This document shows, piece by piece, positions 16,819 through 25,252 of a DNA stretch of 64,000 bases (within the stretch, counting starts at the first letter, position 1; every line of letters starts with the position of its first letter). A model generated the notes under the pieces. The model did not search any database and was not told the origin of the DNA. It worked only from the letters and a program-made list of their open reading frames with translations. The stretch comes from Qipengyuania xiapuensis. GTDB lineage: Bacteria; Pseudomonadota; Alphaproteobacteria; Sphingomonadales; Sphingomonadaceae. The DNA lies in assembly GCF_019711395.1 (NCBI RefSeq), contig NZ_JAIGNL010000001.1:1054001-1118000 (forward strand), read 5' to 3'. Made by a program: the position numbers and the translations under genes.

Positions 16819-17988
16819 ATGGGCAAGTTGAGGGCGGCAGAAATCGCCAAATTACCGGCTGGGAAACACTCCGATGGTGACGGGCTGATGCTGGTCAAGC
16901 AGGCCAGTGGAAAAGCCAATTGGAAGCTGCGCGTCCAAGTGGATGGCAAGCGCGTTGATCGCGGACTTGGCAGTCTGGATTTCGTGGGCCTGACAGAGGC
17001 CCGCGCCAAGGCTCAGGAAATCCGCAGGAGCCTCAAGACCGGCGAGGCCCGCCTGTCTCAGGTTCGCGGCGGACAAGTGGTCACCAAGCCCACAGACACG
17101 CCCACGCTGGCGGAAGTCGCGGACAAGACCCATGCCAGCCTCAAGACCGGCTGGAAGAACGACAAGCACAAGACAGGCTGGAAGGCCTCTCTGGACAATC
17201 ACGTCCTGCCAGCCATCGGACATATGCCCGTGAACGAAATCACCGCTGGCGATGTTGCTGACGCCTTGCGGCCCATATGGCTGGAAAAGCCGGAAGCGGC
17301 CCGCCGAGCGCTGGCACGTGTCGCAACCTGTCTGGATTTCGCGGTCGCGCACAACTGGGCGGAAAGCGGTCTCTCGCGCCGCGCTGTGACCGCTGCGCTG
17401 CCGAAGCAACCGCGCCGCGAAAAGCACTTTGAGGCCATGGCCTATGACGACGTGCCCGCGTTCGTGTCCACGCTCCGCGAAAAGGTGACCCATGGCCGCT
17501 TGGCGCTGGAGTTCGCCATACTGAACGCGAGCCGGTCCGGAGAGGTCCGCTTGGCCACGTGGGACGAATTCGACATGGACAAGGCTGTCTGGACCATCCC
17601 AGCCGAGCGGACGAAGACCGGCAAGGAACACCGCGTCCCGCTGACCGATGCCGCCATGGACGTGCTGGCACGTGCCCGCTTGCTGCGCGTGTCCGGCAAT
17701 CCATACGTCTTTGCGGGTCAGAAGCGAGGCCAGCCGCTCAGCGACATGGCACTGGTCCGAATTCTCAGGCTGGAAGGCCTGACAGCGGTTCCCCACGGCT
17801 TTCGATCTAGCTTCCGCCAATGGGCCGCCGAGCGGTGCCCAGACGTGGACGGTGACGTGGCAGAACGCGCGCTGGCGCATGTCGTGGGAAGCAAGGTCCA
17901 GCGGGCCTATGAGCGCGACGCCGAACCATTCGACAAGCGCCGTGAACTGATGGACCGCTGGTCCGCTCACTGCACCAAAAACGTCTGA
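16819..17988 (+). CDS. int: Tyrosine-type integrase, P4 family
   Basis: About 389 residues. N-terminal DUF4102-type arm-binding domain ('KLPAGKHSDGDGLMLVKQASGKANWKLRVQVDGKRVDRGLGS'), core-binding domain (about 100-190) and catalytic domain with the active-site set: Arg in 'LNASRSGEVRLATWDEF', Lys in 'ERTKTGKEHRVPLT', H-x-x-R in 'VPHGFRSSFRQWA', His in 'ALAHVVGSKVQRAYER' and the terminal Tyr there. It performs site-specific integration at tRNA 3' ends. GTGAAGGG precedes the ATG at 16819; a TTG six bases upstream is an alternative. It lies 168 bases from attL and points into the element, as in P4-like islands. Confidence 0.96.
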   Translation: MGKLRAAEIAKLPAGKHSDGDGLMLVKQASGKANWKLRVQVDGKRVDRGLGSLDFVGLTEARAKAQEIRRSLKTGEARLSQVRGGQVVTKPTDTPTLAEVADKTHASLKTGWKNDKHKTGWKASLDNHVLPAIGHMPVNEITAGDVADALRPIWLEKPEAARRALARVATCLDFAVAHNWAESGLSRRAVTAALPKQPRREKHFEAMAYDDVPAFVSTLREKVTHGRLALEFAILNASRSGEVRLATWDEFDMDKAVWTIPAERTKTGKEHRVPLTDAAMDVLARARLLRVSGNPYVFAGQKRGQPLSDMALVRILRLEGLTAVPHGFRSSFRQWAAERCPDVDGDVAERALAHVVGSKVQRAYERDAEPFDKRRELMDRWSAHCTKNV

Positions 17989-18078
17989 CAGGACGCCCGC
18001 CAGACACCCTGTGGAAAAAAAGTTGGACCTGCCAAAACAGGCCCGATTTCGACCCTGTCCGCGAGGCCGGAATGTTTC

Positions 18079-18167
18079 TGTTAATAGCATTCCGTTCGAT
18101 TGCGCCGTGATTGTTAACGCGTAAATCTGGCCAAATAGAAGGGTAAGTAAAGGGCGGGGCTGTTAAC
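18079..18167. promoter_or_regulatory. Three TGTTAAY repeats before the excisionase gene
   Basis: TGTTAAT at 18079 and TGTTAAC at 18112 and 18161 lie in the AT-richer 268-bp gap between int and the AlpA-like gene. Their clustering suggests operator sites for an element regulator. The rest of this gap shows nothing else that I recognise. Confidence 0.35.
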
Positions 18168-18256
18168 GGAAAGCGCAGGGTTTATGCGGGTTTTTCTTGT
18201 TGCCATCGGTTTAAATGTGGGCTGAATAAATAGCCTTCATCCAAACGGAGGCACCA

Positions 18257-18463
18257 TTGACCGCTAAACGTAAACGAACCCGCGAAGACACTGACCAGCC
18301 TTTGCTGGTTGAGTTCGCCGACGCTTGTGCGCTGCTGAATATCAGCCGCCCGACGCTCCAGAAAATGACCGAAGACGGGCGCATCCGGTCCGTCAAAATC
18401 GGGCGCAAGCATATGGTCCCGCGCGCCGAAATTCACCGCTTCGTGAACGGCGAGGCCGCGTGA
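18257..18463 (+). CDS. AlpA-like excisionase / HTH DNA-binding protein
   Basis: 68 residues from a TTG start (GGAGG five bases upstream). 'FADACALLNISRPTLQKMTEDGRIRSVKIGRKHMVPRAEIHRFVNG' is the MerR-type helix-turn-helix of the excisionase/AlpA family (HTH_17). In P4 and PICI elements such proteins switch integrase direction or activate transcription. Position right after int fits a recombination directionality factor. Overlaps the next gene by 4 bases. Confidence 0.85.
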   Translation: MTAKRKRTREDTDQPLLVEFADACALLNISRPTLQKMTEDGRIRSVKIGRKHMVPRAEIHRFVNGEAA

Positions 18464-18714
18464 ACCAGCCCACCATCCGGCAGGACGTCTTGGCCAAGTT
18501 GCTTCATGTCGCGCCCGCCAGCCTGACCCGCATGGCCAGCGATGGCCGGTTTCCAGCTTGCGTGTCCACGTCCGCCGATGGTGTCCGCGAGTTCGATCTA
18601 GGCGAAGTCCGCGAGTGGCTGGACAGCCGCCTGCGCTCCAGTCCCAAGCCCAAGCGGCTCGCCAAGCTGTTGCTGGAAATAGATCGGGCCGCCGTGCCGG
18701 TGGACACGTCGTAA
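18460..18714 (+). CDS. Small DNA-binding protein of the element
   Basis: 84 residues; GTG start overlapping the previous stop codon (GTGA), so translationally coupled to the AlpA-like gene. 'IRQDVLAKLLHVAPASLTRMASDGRFPACVSTSADGVREFDLGEVREWLDSRL' again looks like a winged HTH of the AlpA/MerR type with the R-x-x-D-L-x-x-V-x-x-W-L ending. It may be the second half of a regulator pair controlling excision and replication. Confidence 0.7.
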   Translation: MNQPTIRQDVLAKLLHVAPASLTRMASDGRFPACVSTSADGVREFDLGEVREWLDSRLRSSPKPKRLAKLLLEIDRAAVPVDTS

Positions 18715-18817
18715 CCGGCGCGCGCTCACTTAGGGAAACCCTGCCGGACGAAGAGGCCCAAGTCCTCAAACAAAAATGCCCGGCGCAGCCGAGGGAAGGC
18801 GTTGCGACGGGCAGAAA

Positions 18818-21280
18818 GTGAGCCTGTCAGTGCATACACCAAGCGCCGCCGATGTCACAGCAAAACCAGCCCAAATCCTTGCCGAACCGCAAGCTGACTG
18901 GCGGTCTCACAATGTCCTGTTGCTCCGCGACATCGAAGACACCCGCAAGAGCAAGCTGGGTGGCGAATACAAGCGCATCACCCTTGGTGAAATCTGGGAG
19001 CGCGCCAGCAAGCCAGAGGCGCTGGCCAAGTCCAAGGCTCCAGCATTCATTCCCAGCAATTTCATCGAATGGAACGGACGCAGCCACGACGTCCAGCGCC
19101 AGTTTGGCAAGTATCACGCGCTCAGCGTGGACGTGGACAAGGGCAACCATCCCAAGGAAGCCATCCTAAAGGCGCTGGCGGGCTTTCTGGGCGGCGCTGC
19201 GGTCCTGATCTACTCGACACCGTCCGCAACGCTCCAGAGCCGCCGCTGGCGCGTTGTCGTGCCTCTGGCGGGCACGGTGGACTATGAGACGTGGAACGCG
19301 CTCCAGCGGGCGTTAACGGGCCACCTAGCGGGCCTTGGCATAGTTGCCGACGTCGTGATGGCCCGCGCGGCGCAAATCTCAATCCTGCCAACGGTCCCGC
19401 CCGACGCCCGCGATGGTGATGGCCAGCCGCAGTTCTACGAATTCCAGCGTATCAATGGACACGGGCTGGACCCGTGGTCCGGTATCGCTGGCAGAGCCGT
19501 TGCCGACGTCCTCCAGCAGGACAAGCGCGATGCAGAGGCCCGCAAACTGGCCGCCGAGGAAGCGCGCCGGAAACGCGAGAAACGCCGCGCCGAGCGTGGT
19601 GATGATGTTTCCGTCATTGATGAGTTCAACGCCAATAATGACTTGGCCGGAGCGCTGGCGTCCTGCGGCTACAAGCAAGACCCGCGTGACCCGCTTAATT
19701 GGCGTTCGCCAAAGCAGACGTCCGGCTCTTATGCCACGCGCATCATGGACGACGGTGAAACATGGGTTTCCCTGTCTGGGTCAGACGCCATCGCTGGGGT
19801 TGGACAGGAATTCGGCGGCGGACAGGGCCGCTATGGCGATGCCTTCGATCTATTCGTCCATTTCCAACACGGCGGCGATTTCAAGGCCGCTGTCCGGTCG
19901 CTTCACGAGGCGAGGGAACAAGACGAACGTAAACGCGAAGAGCGCGAGCCGGTGGACGCAGCCAGCGATAGCGAGTTCTGGTCAGGACAAGACCTGTCAG
20001 ACGGTTACAGTTTCACGCCGCTGGCGTCTCTGGACGGGTCCGCCTTGCGGCCACGCCAGTGGGTTTTTGGAACCATCCTCCAGCGCGGCGAAATCACAAG
20101 CATTGTCGCGCCAACCGCATCCGGCAAATCGACGCTGGTCGCCGCCGCCGCCATGTCCATGGCCACCGGCAAGGAATTCTTGGGCTTCGCGCTTCAGGAA
20201 GGACCACTGCGCGTCTGTGTCTGGAACCTAGAGGACGACCGCGAAGAAATCGAACGCCAGCTAATCGGCGCGGCCAGACATTTCGACATCAACATGGGCC
20301 AGATAAATGGACGCCTGTCCTACCAGTCAGGCCTGACCCAGTCGATTTGCACCGTCGTGGAAGAGAGAGATGGCCTGAAGATCGCCAAGCCCGTGGACGA
20401 AGCGCTGCGCGAGGCCATCCGCCGAGACAAGATCGACGTGCTGGTCATTGACCCGTTCGTCAAATCCCACGCCGTGAACGAGAACGATAACCGCGCAATC
20501 GACGTCGTGGTCAGGACATGGAAGTCTCTGGCTGCTGACTTGGGCATTGCCATTGTGCTGGTCCATCACACCCGCAAGTTGAACGACCGCATGGCGTCCG
20601 CCGATGACAGCCGTGGCGCGTCCAGCATGTCCGGCGCTGTCAGGACCGTGCTGGTCATTCAGCCCATGTCCGCCGATGTCGCCAAGGAACTGGGCGTCCC
20701 AGAAAGCGAGCGCGAGGACTACATTCAACTGGTCAACGCCAAGTCCAACCGCGCCCGCAAAGGCGGTGCTGACTGGTTCAAGAAAGTGGGCGTCCCACTG
20801 GGCAACCGCGACCAATACGGACGGACCGATTGGGTGGCGGTGGCTGAGCCGTGGACGCCGAAAGACAGCTTTGCCGGTGTCTCGCCTCACGACGTCCTGC
20901 GGTGTCTGGAACGCATCCACGACGGCCCAGACGGCAAGGGGCATGAATATGGCGATGAGCGGTTCGCCACCTATGACGGGGACGAATACGAAAAGCCGCT
21001 GGGTGACCGCTTCACAGCGTCGGCTCGCGGCGGAACCACCACGAACCCGCGATGGGTTGGAAATGTCATCATGGACGAATTCGGTGTGGAAGAAGCCGCC
21101 GCAAAAAAGATCATCAAGGGATGGCTGGACACGGGCCTGCTGGAGGACCGGAAATATTACAAGGCCACCACTCGAAAACTGTCCAATGGCTTGTCCGCAG
21201 ACATTGAAAAGCAGCGTGGCGTTGTCGCCCAATTGGAGTTCACCGAGAGGCTAAATCGGGACAGCGGCGATGATGTCTAG
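18818..21280 (+). CDS. Primase-helicase-like replication protein of the element
   Basis: About 820 residues. The N-terminal third reads like an archaeo-eukaryotic primase domain: 'ALSVDVDKG' (a D-x-D metal site near residue 105) and 'SRRWRVVVPL' near 148. A charged linker (about 235-265) follows, then a RecA-fold RepA/DnaB-type ATPase with Walker A 'APTASGKSTLV' near residue 435, Walker B 'VLVIDPF' near 543 and 'VLVHHTRK' near 585. The C-terminal 150 residues look like a winged helix. Fusion of priming and helicase functions is the plan of P4 alpha and similar satellite Rep proteins. Start at GTG 18818 or ATG 18776. The repeat cluster right after it is its likely target. Confidence 0.8.
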   Translation: MSLSVHTPSAADVTAKPAQILAEPQADWRSHNVLLLRDIEDTRKSKLGGEYKRITLGEIWERASKPEALAKSKAPAFIPSNFIEWNGRSHDVQRQFGKYHALSVDVDKGNHPKEAILKALAGFLGGAAVLIYSTPSATLQSRRWRVVVPLAGTVDYETWNALQRALTGHLAGLGIVADVVMARAAQISILPTVPPDARDGDGQPQFYEFQRINGHGLDPWSGIAGRAVADVLQQDKRDAEARKLAAEEARRKREKRRAERGDDVSVIDEFNANNDLAGALASCGYKQDPRDPLNWRSPKQTSGSYATRIMDDGETWVSLSGSDAIAGVGQEFGGGQGRYGDAFDLFVHFQHGGDFKAAVRSLHEAREQDERKREEREPVDAASDSEFWSGQDLSDGYSFTPLASLDGSALRPRQWVFGTILQRGEITSIVAPTASGKSTLVAAAAMSMATGKEFLGFALQEGPLRVCVWNLEDDREEIERQLIGAARHFDINMGQINGRLSYQSGLTQSICTVVEERDGLKIAKPVDEALREAIRRDKIDVLVIDPFVKSHAVNENDNRAIDVVVRTWKSLAADLGIAIVLVHHTRKLNDRMASADDSRGASSMSGAVRTVLVIQPMSADVAKELGVPESEREDYIQLVNAKSNRARKGGADWFKKVGVPLGNRDQYGRTDWVAVAEPWTPKDSFAGVSPHDVLRCLERIHDGPDGKGHEYGDERFATYDGDEYEKPLGDRFTASARGGTTTNPRWVGNVIMDEFGVEEAAAKKIIKGWLDTGLLEDRKYYKATTRKLSNGLSADIEKQRGVVAQLEFTERLNRDSGDDV

Positions 21281-21298
21281 AGCAACGGGAAAAAGGGT

Positions 21299-21446
21299 TG
21301 CTCCAGTTGGGTTTTGGAACTGGAGCAAAACCCCACTTAACTGGAGCAGAAGTGGAGCAAGATTTTGCTCCGCTCCGCTTCCGGACCACTATAGTCAAGT
21401 GGAACTGGAGCAGGGCGCTCCAGTTGCCCCTGCGCAAGTGGAGCGC
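21299..21446. repeat. Iteron-like repeat cluster, candidate replication origin
   Basis: Eight copies of a motif AASTGGAGCAA lie within 150 bases just after the rep gene: direct at 21318, 21339, 21350, 21403 and 21436, and inverted at 21299, 21365 (shorter) and 21417. Spacings of 21 and 11 bases between the first direct copies match helical turns. The frame running through it (21270-21536) translates to a repeated W-N-W-S pattern dictated by the DNA repeat, so I do not treat it as a gene. An origin recognised by the adjacent Rep is the simplest explanation. Confidence 0.75.
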
Positions 21447-21523
21447 AGGGGAACAAGTTCCACTGTGACGATACTGGTCCGATGGTCCGCGCGCGAGAAT
21501 GGTTCTGTGGAGCGGAGGCCAGC

Positions 21524-21832
21524 ATGGCTGACCTAGACGGGATGGAAAGACCATGGCCCGTGGGCACCGTCTGGACAGACAAGCGCGGCTCCTATCGGCT
21601 GACAGGATATAGCTGGCACACTCACACCGATGGCCGGACTATCTGGACAGGCGTCTGGCAAGGGACCTGCGCTGTCTGTGGTAAGGCCTACACGTTCAGC
21701 CGCTCGCTCAGACGTGGCCTCAAACTGGAACCAAGCCGACGCTGTCCTGTCCACGCCACCGCTGGCAAGCGCTCGCCTGTGATCTATCCAAACGTAACCG
21801 AACCCTACACCGTCACACCCGACTGGCTTTAG
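21524..21832 (+). CDS. Small zinc-ribbon-like protein, unknown function
   Basis: 102 residues; AGCGGAGG precedes the ATG at 21524. 'WHTHTDGRTIWTGVWQGTCAVCGKAY' and 'RRCPVHAT' provide a C-x2-C and C-x2-H pair about 25 residues apart, suggesting one zinc site. No family recognised. Element backbone gene just after the putative origin. Confidence 0.6.
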   Translation: MADLDGMERPWPVGTVWTDKRGSYRLTGYSWHTHTDGRTIWTGVWQGTCAVCGKAYTFSRSLRRGLKLEPSRRCPVHATAGKRSPVIYPNVTEPYTVTPDWL

Positions 21833-22135
21833 GGCCAGCGGACAGGCGAGGGCATGGGGCAAGGGTGCCGTGCCCATACCCAGCGTTGGCGAAACGATCG
21901 GACCCATGGGCCAGCGGGGCATAGGCCTAGAGGGCCTGTTAATGGACAGGGGAGCGAGGGCGGCAGGGGACAGGGCCAAGGACCGTCTTTGCAATCCTCG
22001 CGGTGTTAATCCGGTGTCTGGCTTGTGTCTGTGTCCAGAGGCCCAGGACATATGTCCAAGCTAAGCGCTCGCTGTGTCCGGATTGGTTAGGGGTATGGGG
22101 TGCGCTCTTGGGGGTAAGGGGGGGGAGGTTTGCAT
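21833..22135. other. Non-coding stretch before the broken gene
   Basis: About 300 bases with many G-runs and short repeats of GGGCCAGCGG-, GGACAGG- and TGTCC-type sequence. No convincing coding frame. It ends with a very strong ribosome binding site (GGGGGGAGG at 22120-22128) serving the ATG at 22136. Confidence 0.5.
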
Positions 22136-22289
22136 ATGACGAAGGCCGCCCGTCCCAGCGGCCCTGAAAAGCGCTTCAAACTTCACGGCCATTTCTGGGC
22201 CTATTTCGCCTTGGACGGTCAATGGACAGGCATTCCATGGTCGGCCACAAGCTATAAAAGCGGTCATTCCGCTAACGACCCGATTGCGG
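22136..22289 (+). pseudogene. 5' remnant of an element gene, interrupted by an intergenic repeat
   Basis: A strong Shine-Dalgarno leads to an ATG at 22136 and about 40 residues (MTKAARPSGPEKRFKLHGHFWAYF...) before the frame enters the 35-bp repeat at 22255. 'RFKLHGHFWAY' resembles openings of small phage/plasmid HTH proteins. After the repeat the frame continues antisense through the DUF2306-like gene, which is not plausible as coding. The downstream half is not found in the window. Read as a gene broken by insertion of the repeat-bounded block. Confidence 0.55.
22255..22289 (+). repeat. Intergenic repeat copy A (35 bp; exact inverted partner at 30566)
   Basis: The 35 bases starting TAAAAGCGGTCATTCCGCTA are found reverse-complemented, without a mismatch, at 30566-30600. 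Two diverged relatives occur at 23107-23133 and 29941-29971. Belongs to a dispersed family sharing the core CTAACGACCCGATTGCGG. Confidence 0.9.
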
Positions 22290-22314
22290 ACGTCGCGCAA
22301 AGAGAACGGCGGCC

Positions 22315-23028
22315 TCACTGTCCAAGCGTTAATCGCGCATACCAATCTGTGCTAGCGATGAAGAGAGATAGTGGGACCGTCAGGATAAAGAACACGAGTC
22401 CCAACCAGTTGGCTGGATGCGTTCGGCCATGGCGTATCTTGTCGCTTACAAGAAAAGTGATCAGTCCAAATAGGAGAGTGAGGCTTAGCAAAGGCCCGCT
22501 CGTGTCCGGCGATAGTCCTGGGATCATGTCGACATAGCGGCGCAAGGCGATGCCAACTGGGGCGTAAGCCGATTGCAGCATTAGACGCCAATGCCAATCC
22601 GGTCGTTTGCGCAAGGCCACACCGGCTAAGAAAAACAGAACCAGAGTTGGCAGAACCTGGAACAAGCGAAACGATGCAGGCAAGAGGTTCCTATCGTCCT
22701 CAGGTACAGTGGGCCAAACTGCTAGTTGAACAGCGATTCCAGTGATCGCCGCACCAAGAACAACCGCCCCAACTAGCCAACCAATTCTCCGGTGCCATTG
22801 CCAGTTGCGGTGCAGGACTAGCCAAGGCTGAGCGATGAACAGGGCTGCAAACACAAAGCTGACCCAAGTGTGAGGTTGCATCCAGATATTGTCCGATGCG
22901 AACTCACCCTGGACCATCGGAATGAAGTATGTTGGCACAAATGCCGTGAGCGTAATCGCGAGCAGTATCCAGCCGACGATCCGCAGAAAACGTGCATCCC
23001 GATCAACATCAACAGGATATGCCGTCAA
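22315..23028 (-). CDS. DUF2306-like integral membrane protein
   Basis: 237 residues with seven predicted transmembrane helices (roughly 15-37, 55-76, 85-105, 122-143, 155-172, 182-202 and 212-230). A His/Arg loop 'LHRNWQWHRRIGW' between TM2 and TM3 is the hallmark of DUF2306-type proteins, which may bind heme or quinone, but function is unknown. Base composition is visibly less GC-rich than the surrounding element backbone, and the gene is bracketed by repeat copies at 22255 and 23107, so it looks like inserted cargo. Confidence 0.65.
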   Translation of the reverse strand: MTAYPVDVDRDARFLRIVGWILLAITLTAFVPTYFIPMVQGEFASDNIWMQPHTWVSFVFAALFIAQPWLVLHRNWQWHRRIGWLVGAVVLGAAITGIAVQLAVWPTVPEDDRNLLPASFRLFQVLPTLVLFFLAGVALRKRPDWHWRLMLQSAYAPVGIALRRYVDMIPGLSPDTSGPLLSLTLLFGLITFLVSDKIRHGRTHPANWLGLVFFILTVPLSLFIASTDWYARLTLGQ

Positions 23029-23106
23029 GCGTTCCCCCCTTTGCTAGCTCAAGCGGGGCGATGCTATGGCGATCTAAGAAGCTTGTCCAATCCAAGATTT
23101 CACCGA

Positions 23107-23133
23107 CTGTCCGCTAACCACCCAATATCGGAC
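23107..23133 (+). repeat. Intergenic repeat copy D (diverged)
   Basis: TCCGCTAACCACCCAATATC at 23110 parallels the core TCCGCTAACGACCCGATTGC of copies A and B with a few changes. It lies between the DUF2306-like gene and the terminase-like gene. Confidence 0.6.
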
Positions 23134-23259
23134 ATTGGCCTTGTCAATAAGAATGGAAAAGCTGCCGGTCCGCTTTTGACTACCGTTTTTGGGCCTGTCC
23201 GGACCTGTTTGGTGTTAACACTTTTGCCGGTTACGGTTCGGGAAATTGGAGGATTTCCC

Positions 23260-23703
23260 TTGCCCAAACCCAAGCACAACGGACCCGCTGGAGCCGTCCA
23301 ACTGTTCAAGGATGCTCGCATTCGGATTGAGCCGATGCGCAAACTCTCAGCGGAAGCGCTGGACGCATTCCATTCGATCATCGCCTGCCGCGAGGCGGCA
23401 AGCTGGTCGCCGTATGACATCGCGCAGGCGACCTCGCTGGCGGAAATGATTGTCCAGCGCGACCAGTTGCAGAACCACGTCATGGCGAACGGCGCTGTGA
23501 CGGAAAACCGGTTTGGAGAACCTGTCGTGTCTGCGCAGGCTCAGGCGTTGGACAGGCTCAGCCGGACGGTCCTTGCGGTCTCGCGGTCCATCGGTGTGAC
23601 CGCGCGCCGCGAAGACGCCCAGACCCGCGCTCGCGCCCAGCGTGAAAATGCTGTCAGGGCACGCCATGACAGGGACGATGATGCTGATAGCCTGCTGGCG
23701 TAA
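23260..23703 (+). CDS. Terminase small subunit-like protein (P27 type)
   Basis: 147 residues from a TTG start with an excellent GGAGGA site 6 bases upstream. 'LSAEALDAFHSIIACREAASWSPYDIAQATSLAEMIVQRDQLQNHVMANG' gives an HTH-like helical N-terminus; 'VTENRFGEPVVSAQAQALDRLSRTVLAVSRSIGVT' follows the P27 small-terminase pattern of G-x-P-V-x(3)-A-x(2)-L-x(2)-L-x(5)-L-x-x-x-G-V. The tail is Arg/Asp-rich. TerS selects DNA for packaging. No large subunit is present in the window, the situation seen in PICI satellites that redirect a helper's terminase. Assignment rests on motif pattern only. Confidence 0.6.
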   Translation: MPKPKHNGPAGAVQLFKDARIRIEPMRKLSAEALDAFHSIIACREAASWSPYDIAQATSLAEMIVQRDQLQNHVMANGAVTENRFGEPVVSAQAQALDRLSRTVLAVSRSIGVTARREDAQTRARAQRENAVRARHDRDDDADSLLA

Positions 23704-24118
23704 CTAGAGTTTCCCAGATCGCACGCCCACCCGCGCGACAGGGGCCAGCGGTCATGTTGTGGCGATGACATTGCCGGACCCGCTATGAGGACTAACGTCC
23801 CGCCACCAAATCCTCTGCGATTGCCGTGGTGCGCAATTGGGCTGGAAGGCGATTGTCCGCTTTTGGCTCACCACGTGCGCATCGAAACCGGCACGAATTG
23901 GGTGGGAAGCGGACGCTCTGATTTCAGATTGACGCCTTAAATAGCCGTCAATCGACTTATGACGAACTCGGGGCCATCAGCTGATCATCCGGTGCCAACT
24001 GTATGTGGCGCAAGCACCGTACCGCGGACATGCTGATAGGGTGTAGGTAGCGGTACTGATCCGAGGTTCAGATCGTTAGATCAGCGGCGAAACCGGTGTG
24101 AGCATCGCTCGCTGGTAC
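23704..24118. other. Gene-free stretch with dispersed repeat sequences
   Basis: No credible coding frame. GGGTGGGAAGCGGACGCTCTG at 23900 resembles GGGGTGGAAAGCTGACGGTCTG at 30007, a second intergenic repeat type. The part near 23850 (GGCGATTGTCCGCTTTTGG) is similar in style. These repeats bracket the AraC cargo cluster. Confidence 0.5.
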
Positions 24119-25252
24119 TCAATCAATGTCCATTTCAGGATGCACCTGACGTCTCCACCGGTGGGGTGAGGTGCCGTATTTTCGCTTGAACGCGCGGACA
24201 AAGCTTGAGGGATCGGAGTAGCCTGCCGCACTGCTGACGTCCGATACTTTGATGGAGGGATCGCCTAGGAGCTCGCATGCCCTCGCCATACGTCTGTCGA
24301 TTGAAATTTGCCGCAAGGTACTACCGCTTTCGGCAATTTTCCGCAGGACTGTCCTTGGGGATAGACCAAATTGTTGCGCAACCTCATCCAGCTGGACCGT
24401 ACGATTCTCCAATTGAAGTGAAGCGTCGATTGCTCGCTTCAGCTCGATATCGAATTCCGCGTTGATGGCCTGATCGGATTCGGCAGTGACGCTTCTTCCT
24501 GTTCCTACAGGTCCATCGAAGACACTCGGATTGGGGCTCGCACGCAAGACCGCCGGAAGACTGATAGACGTTTCATGAGCTGAATGCTCGACCCGCAGCC
24601 AATTGGCCCGACTGAAACTCGAAATAAGCTCTTCGTCGAATATCCTGCAGGAAAAGATGATCGAGCCGACAGCTTCAGCCTTGTTCTCTGCGTACTCGAG
24701 AAAACTCTCGATCAACCGGAAGAGAACGGCTTGAGCGAGCAGTTCGTAGATACGGCCGAAGTCTCCCAAGGCGTCGTGAGAGGCGATCAATATCCGCACA
24801 ATTCTTCCGTCGCTATCCAGACTGAAGCGGAAGGGCGGGTTCCGGTCTGTGGCTTGTTCCGTGACCTGCTTCAGGGCCTCGCCCAGGTTCGGCGCGCTCA
24901 TCGCTATCTGGTCGCCGGAAACCCTTGGCATTTCCAGAATAGCATCGACCAAATCCCTCAGTTCACGGTGCTTCAGCAAGTTTGCGATCAATATCAGATC
25001 GTCGCGCACCGAGATTTCCGAAGGTAACTCGCTCGCACTTGAGAAGCTTGTGCCATTCCAGACATCATTTGGTGGATTGAGAGCTAGCAGCATGAGCCGG
25101 GTTATCCCCGCCGCCAGCCTCGTCCTCGCCAGCCCGGCGTGATGCTTGTCAACGAGACTGATGGTCTTCTGCAATTCAGATTGCGAGAACACGTTGGCTC
25201 CTTGGTGTCGGGGAGTTTCAGCAAGCAAGATCTCCTTGGCATTTAATGCCAA
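24119..25252 (-). CDS. AraC-family transcriptional regulator
   Basis: 377 residues. The C-terminal 90 residues hold the two helix-turn-helix units of AraC proteins: 'VQLDEVAQQFGLSPRTVLRKIAESG' and 'IKVSDVSSAAGYSDPSSFVRAFKRKYGTSPHRWRRQ'. The N-terminal 250 residues resemble the ligand/dimerisation region of the OruR/ArgR-like AraC branch. The opening codon at 25252 is TTG; an internal GTG (product then starts VFSQSELQ) is a good alternative. Divergent from the exported-protein set starting at 25369, which it probably controls. Transcribed against the element backbone. Confidence 0.88.
   Translation of the reverse strand: MALNAKEILLAETPRHQGANVFSQSELQKTISLVDKHHAGLARTRLAAGITRLMLLALNPPNDVWNGTSFSSASELPSEISVRDDLILIANLLKHRELRDLVDAILEMPRVSGDQIAMSAPNLGEALKQVTEQATDRNPPFRFSLDSDGRIVRILIASHDALGDFGRIYELLAQAVLFRLIESFLEYAENKAEAVGSIIFSCRIFDEELISSFSRANWLRVEHSAHETSISLPAVLRASPNPSVFDGPVGTGRSVTAESDQAINAEFDIELKRAIDASLQLENRTVQLDEVAQQFGLSPRTVLRKIAESGSTLRQISIDRRMARACELLGDPSIKVSDVSSAAGYSDPSSFVRAFKRKYGTSPHRWRRQVHPEMDID

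Noticed and set aside
21270..21536. 88-codon plus-strand frame after rep
   Set aside because: Its W-N-W-S repeats come from the iteron DNA, it overlaps rep, and it lacks a ribosome binding site.
22290..22537. Continuation of the 22136 frame through the repeat
   Set aside because: Runs antisense to the DUF2306-like gene and through repeat DNA; not a plausible product.
22870..23259. Upstream extension of the terminase-like frame
   Set aside because: Crosses repeat copy D and the promoter region; the TTG at 23260 has an ideal GGAGGA site.
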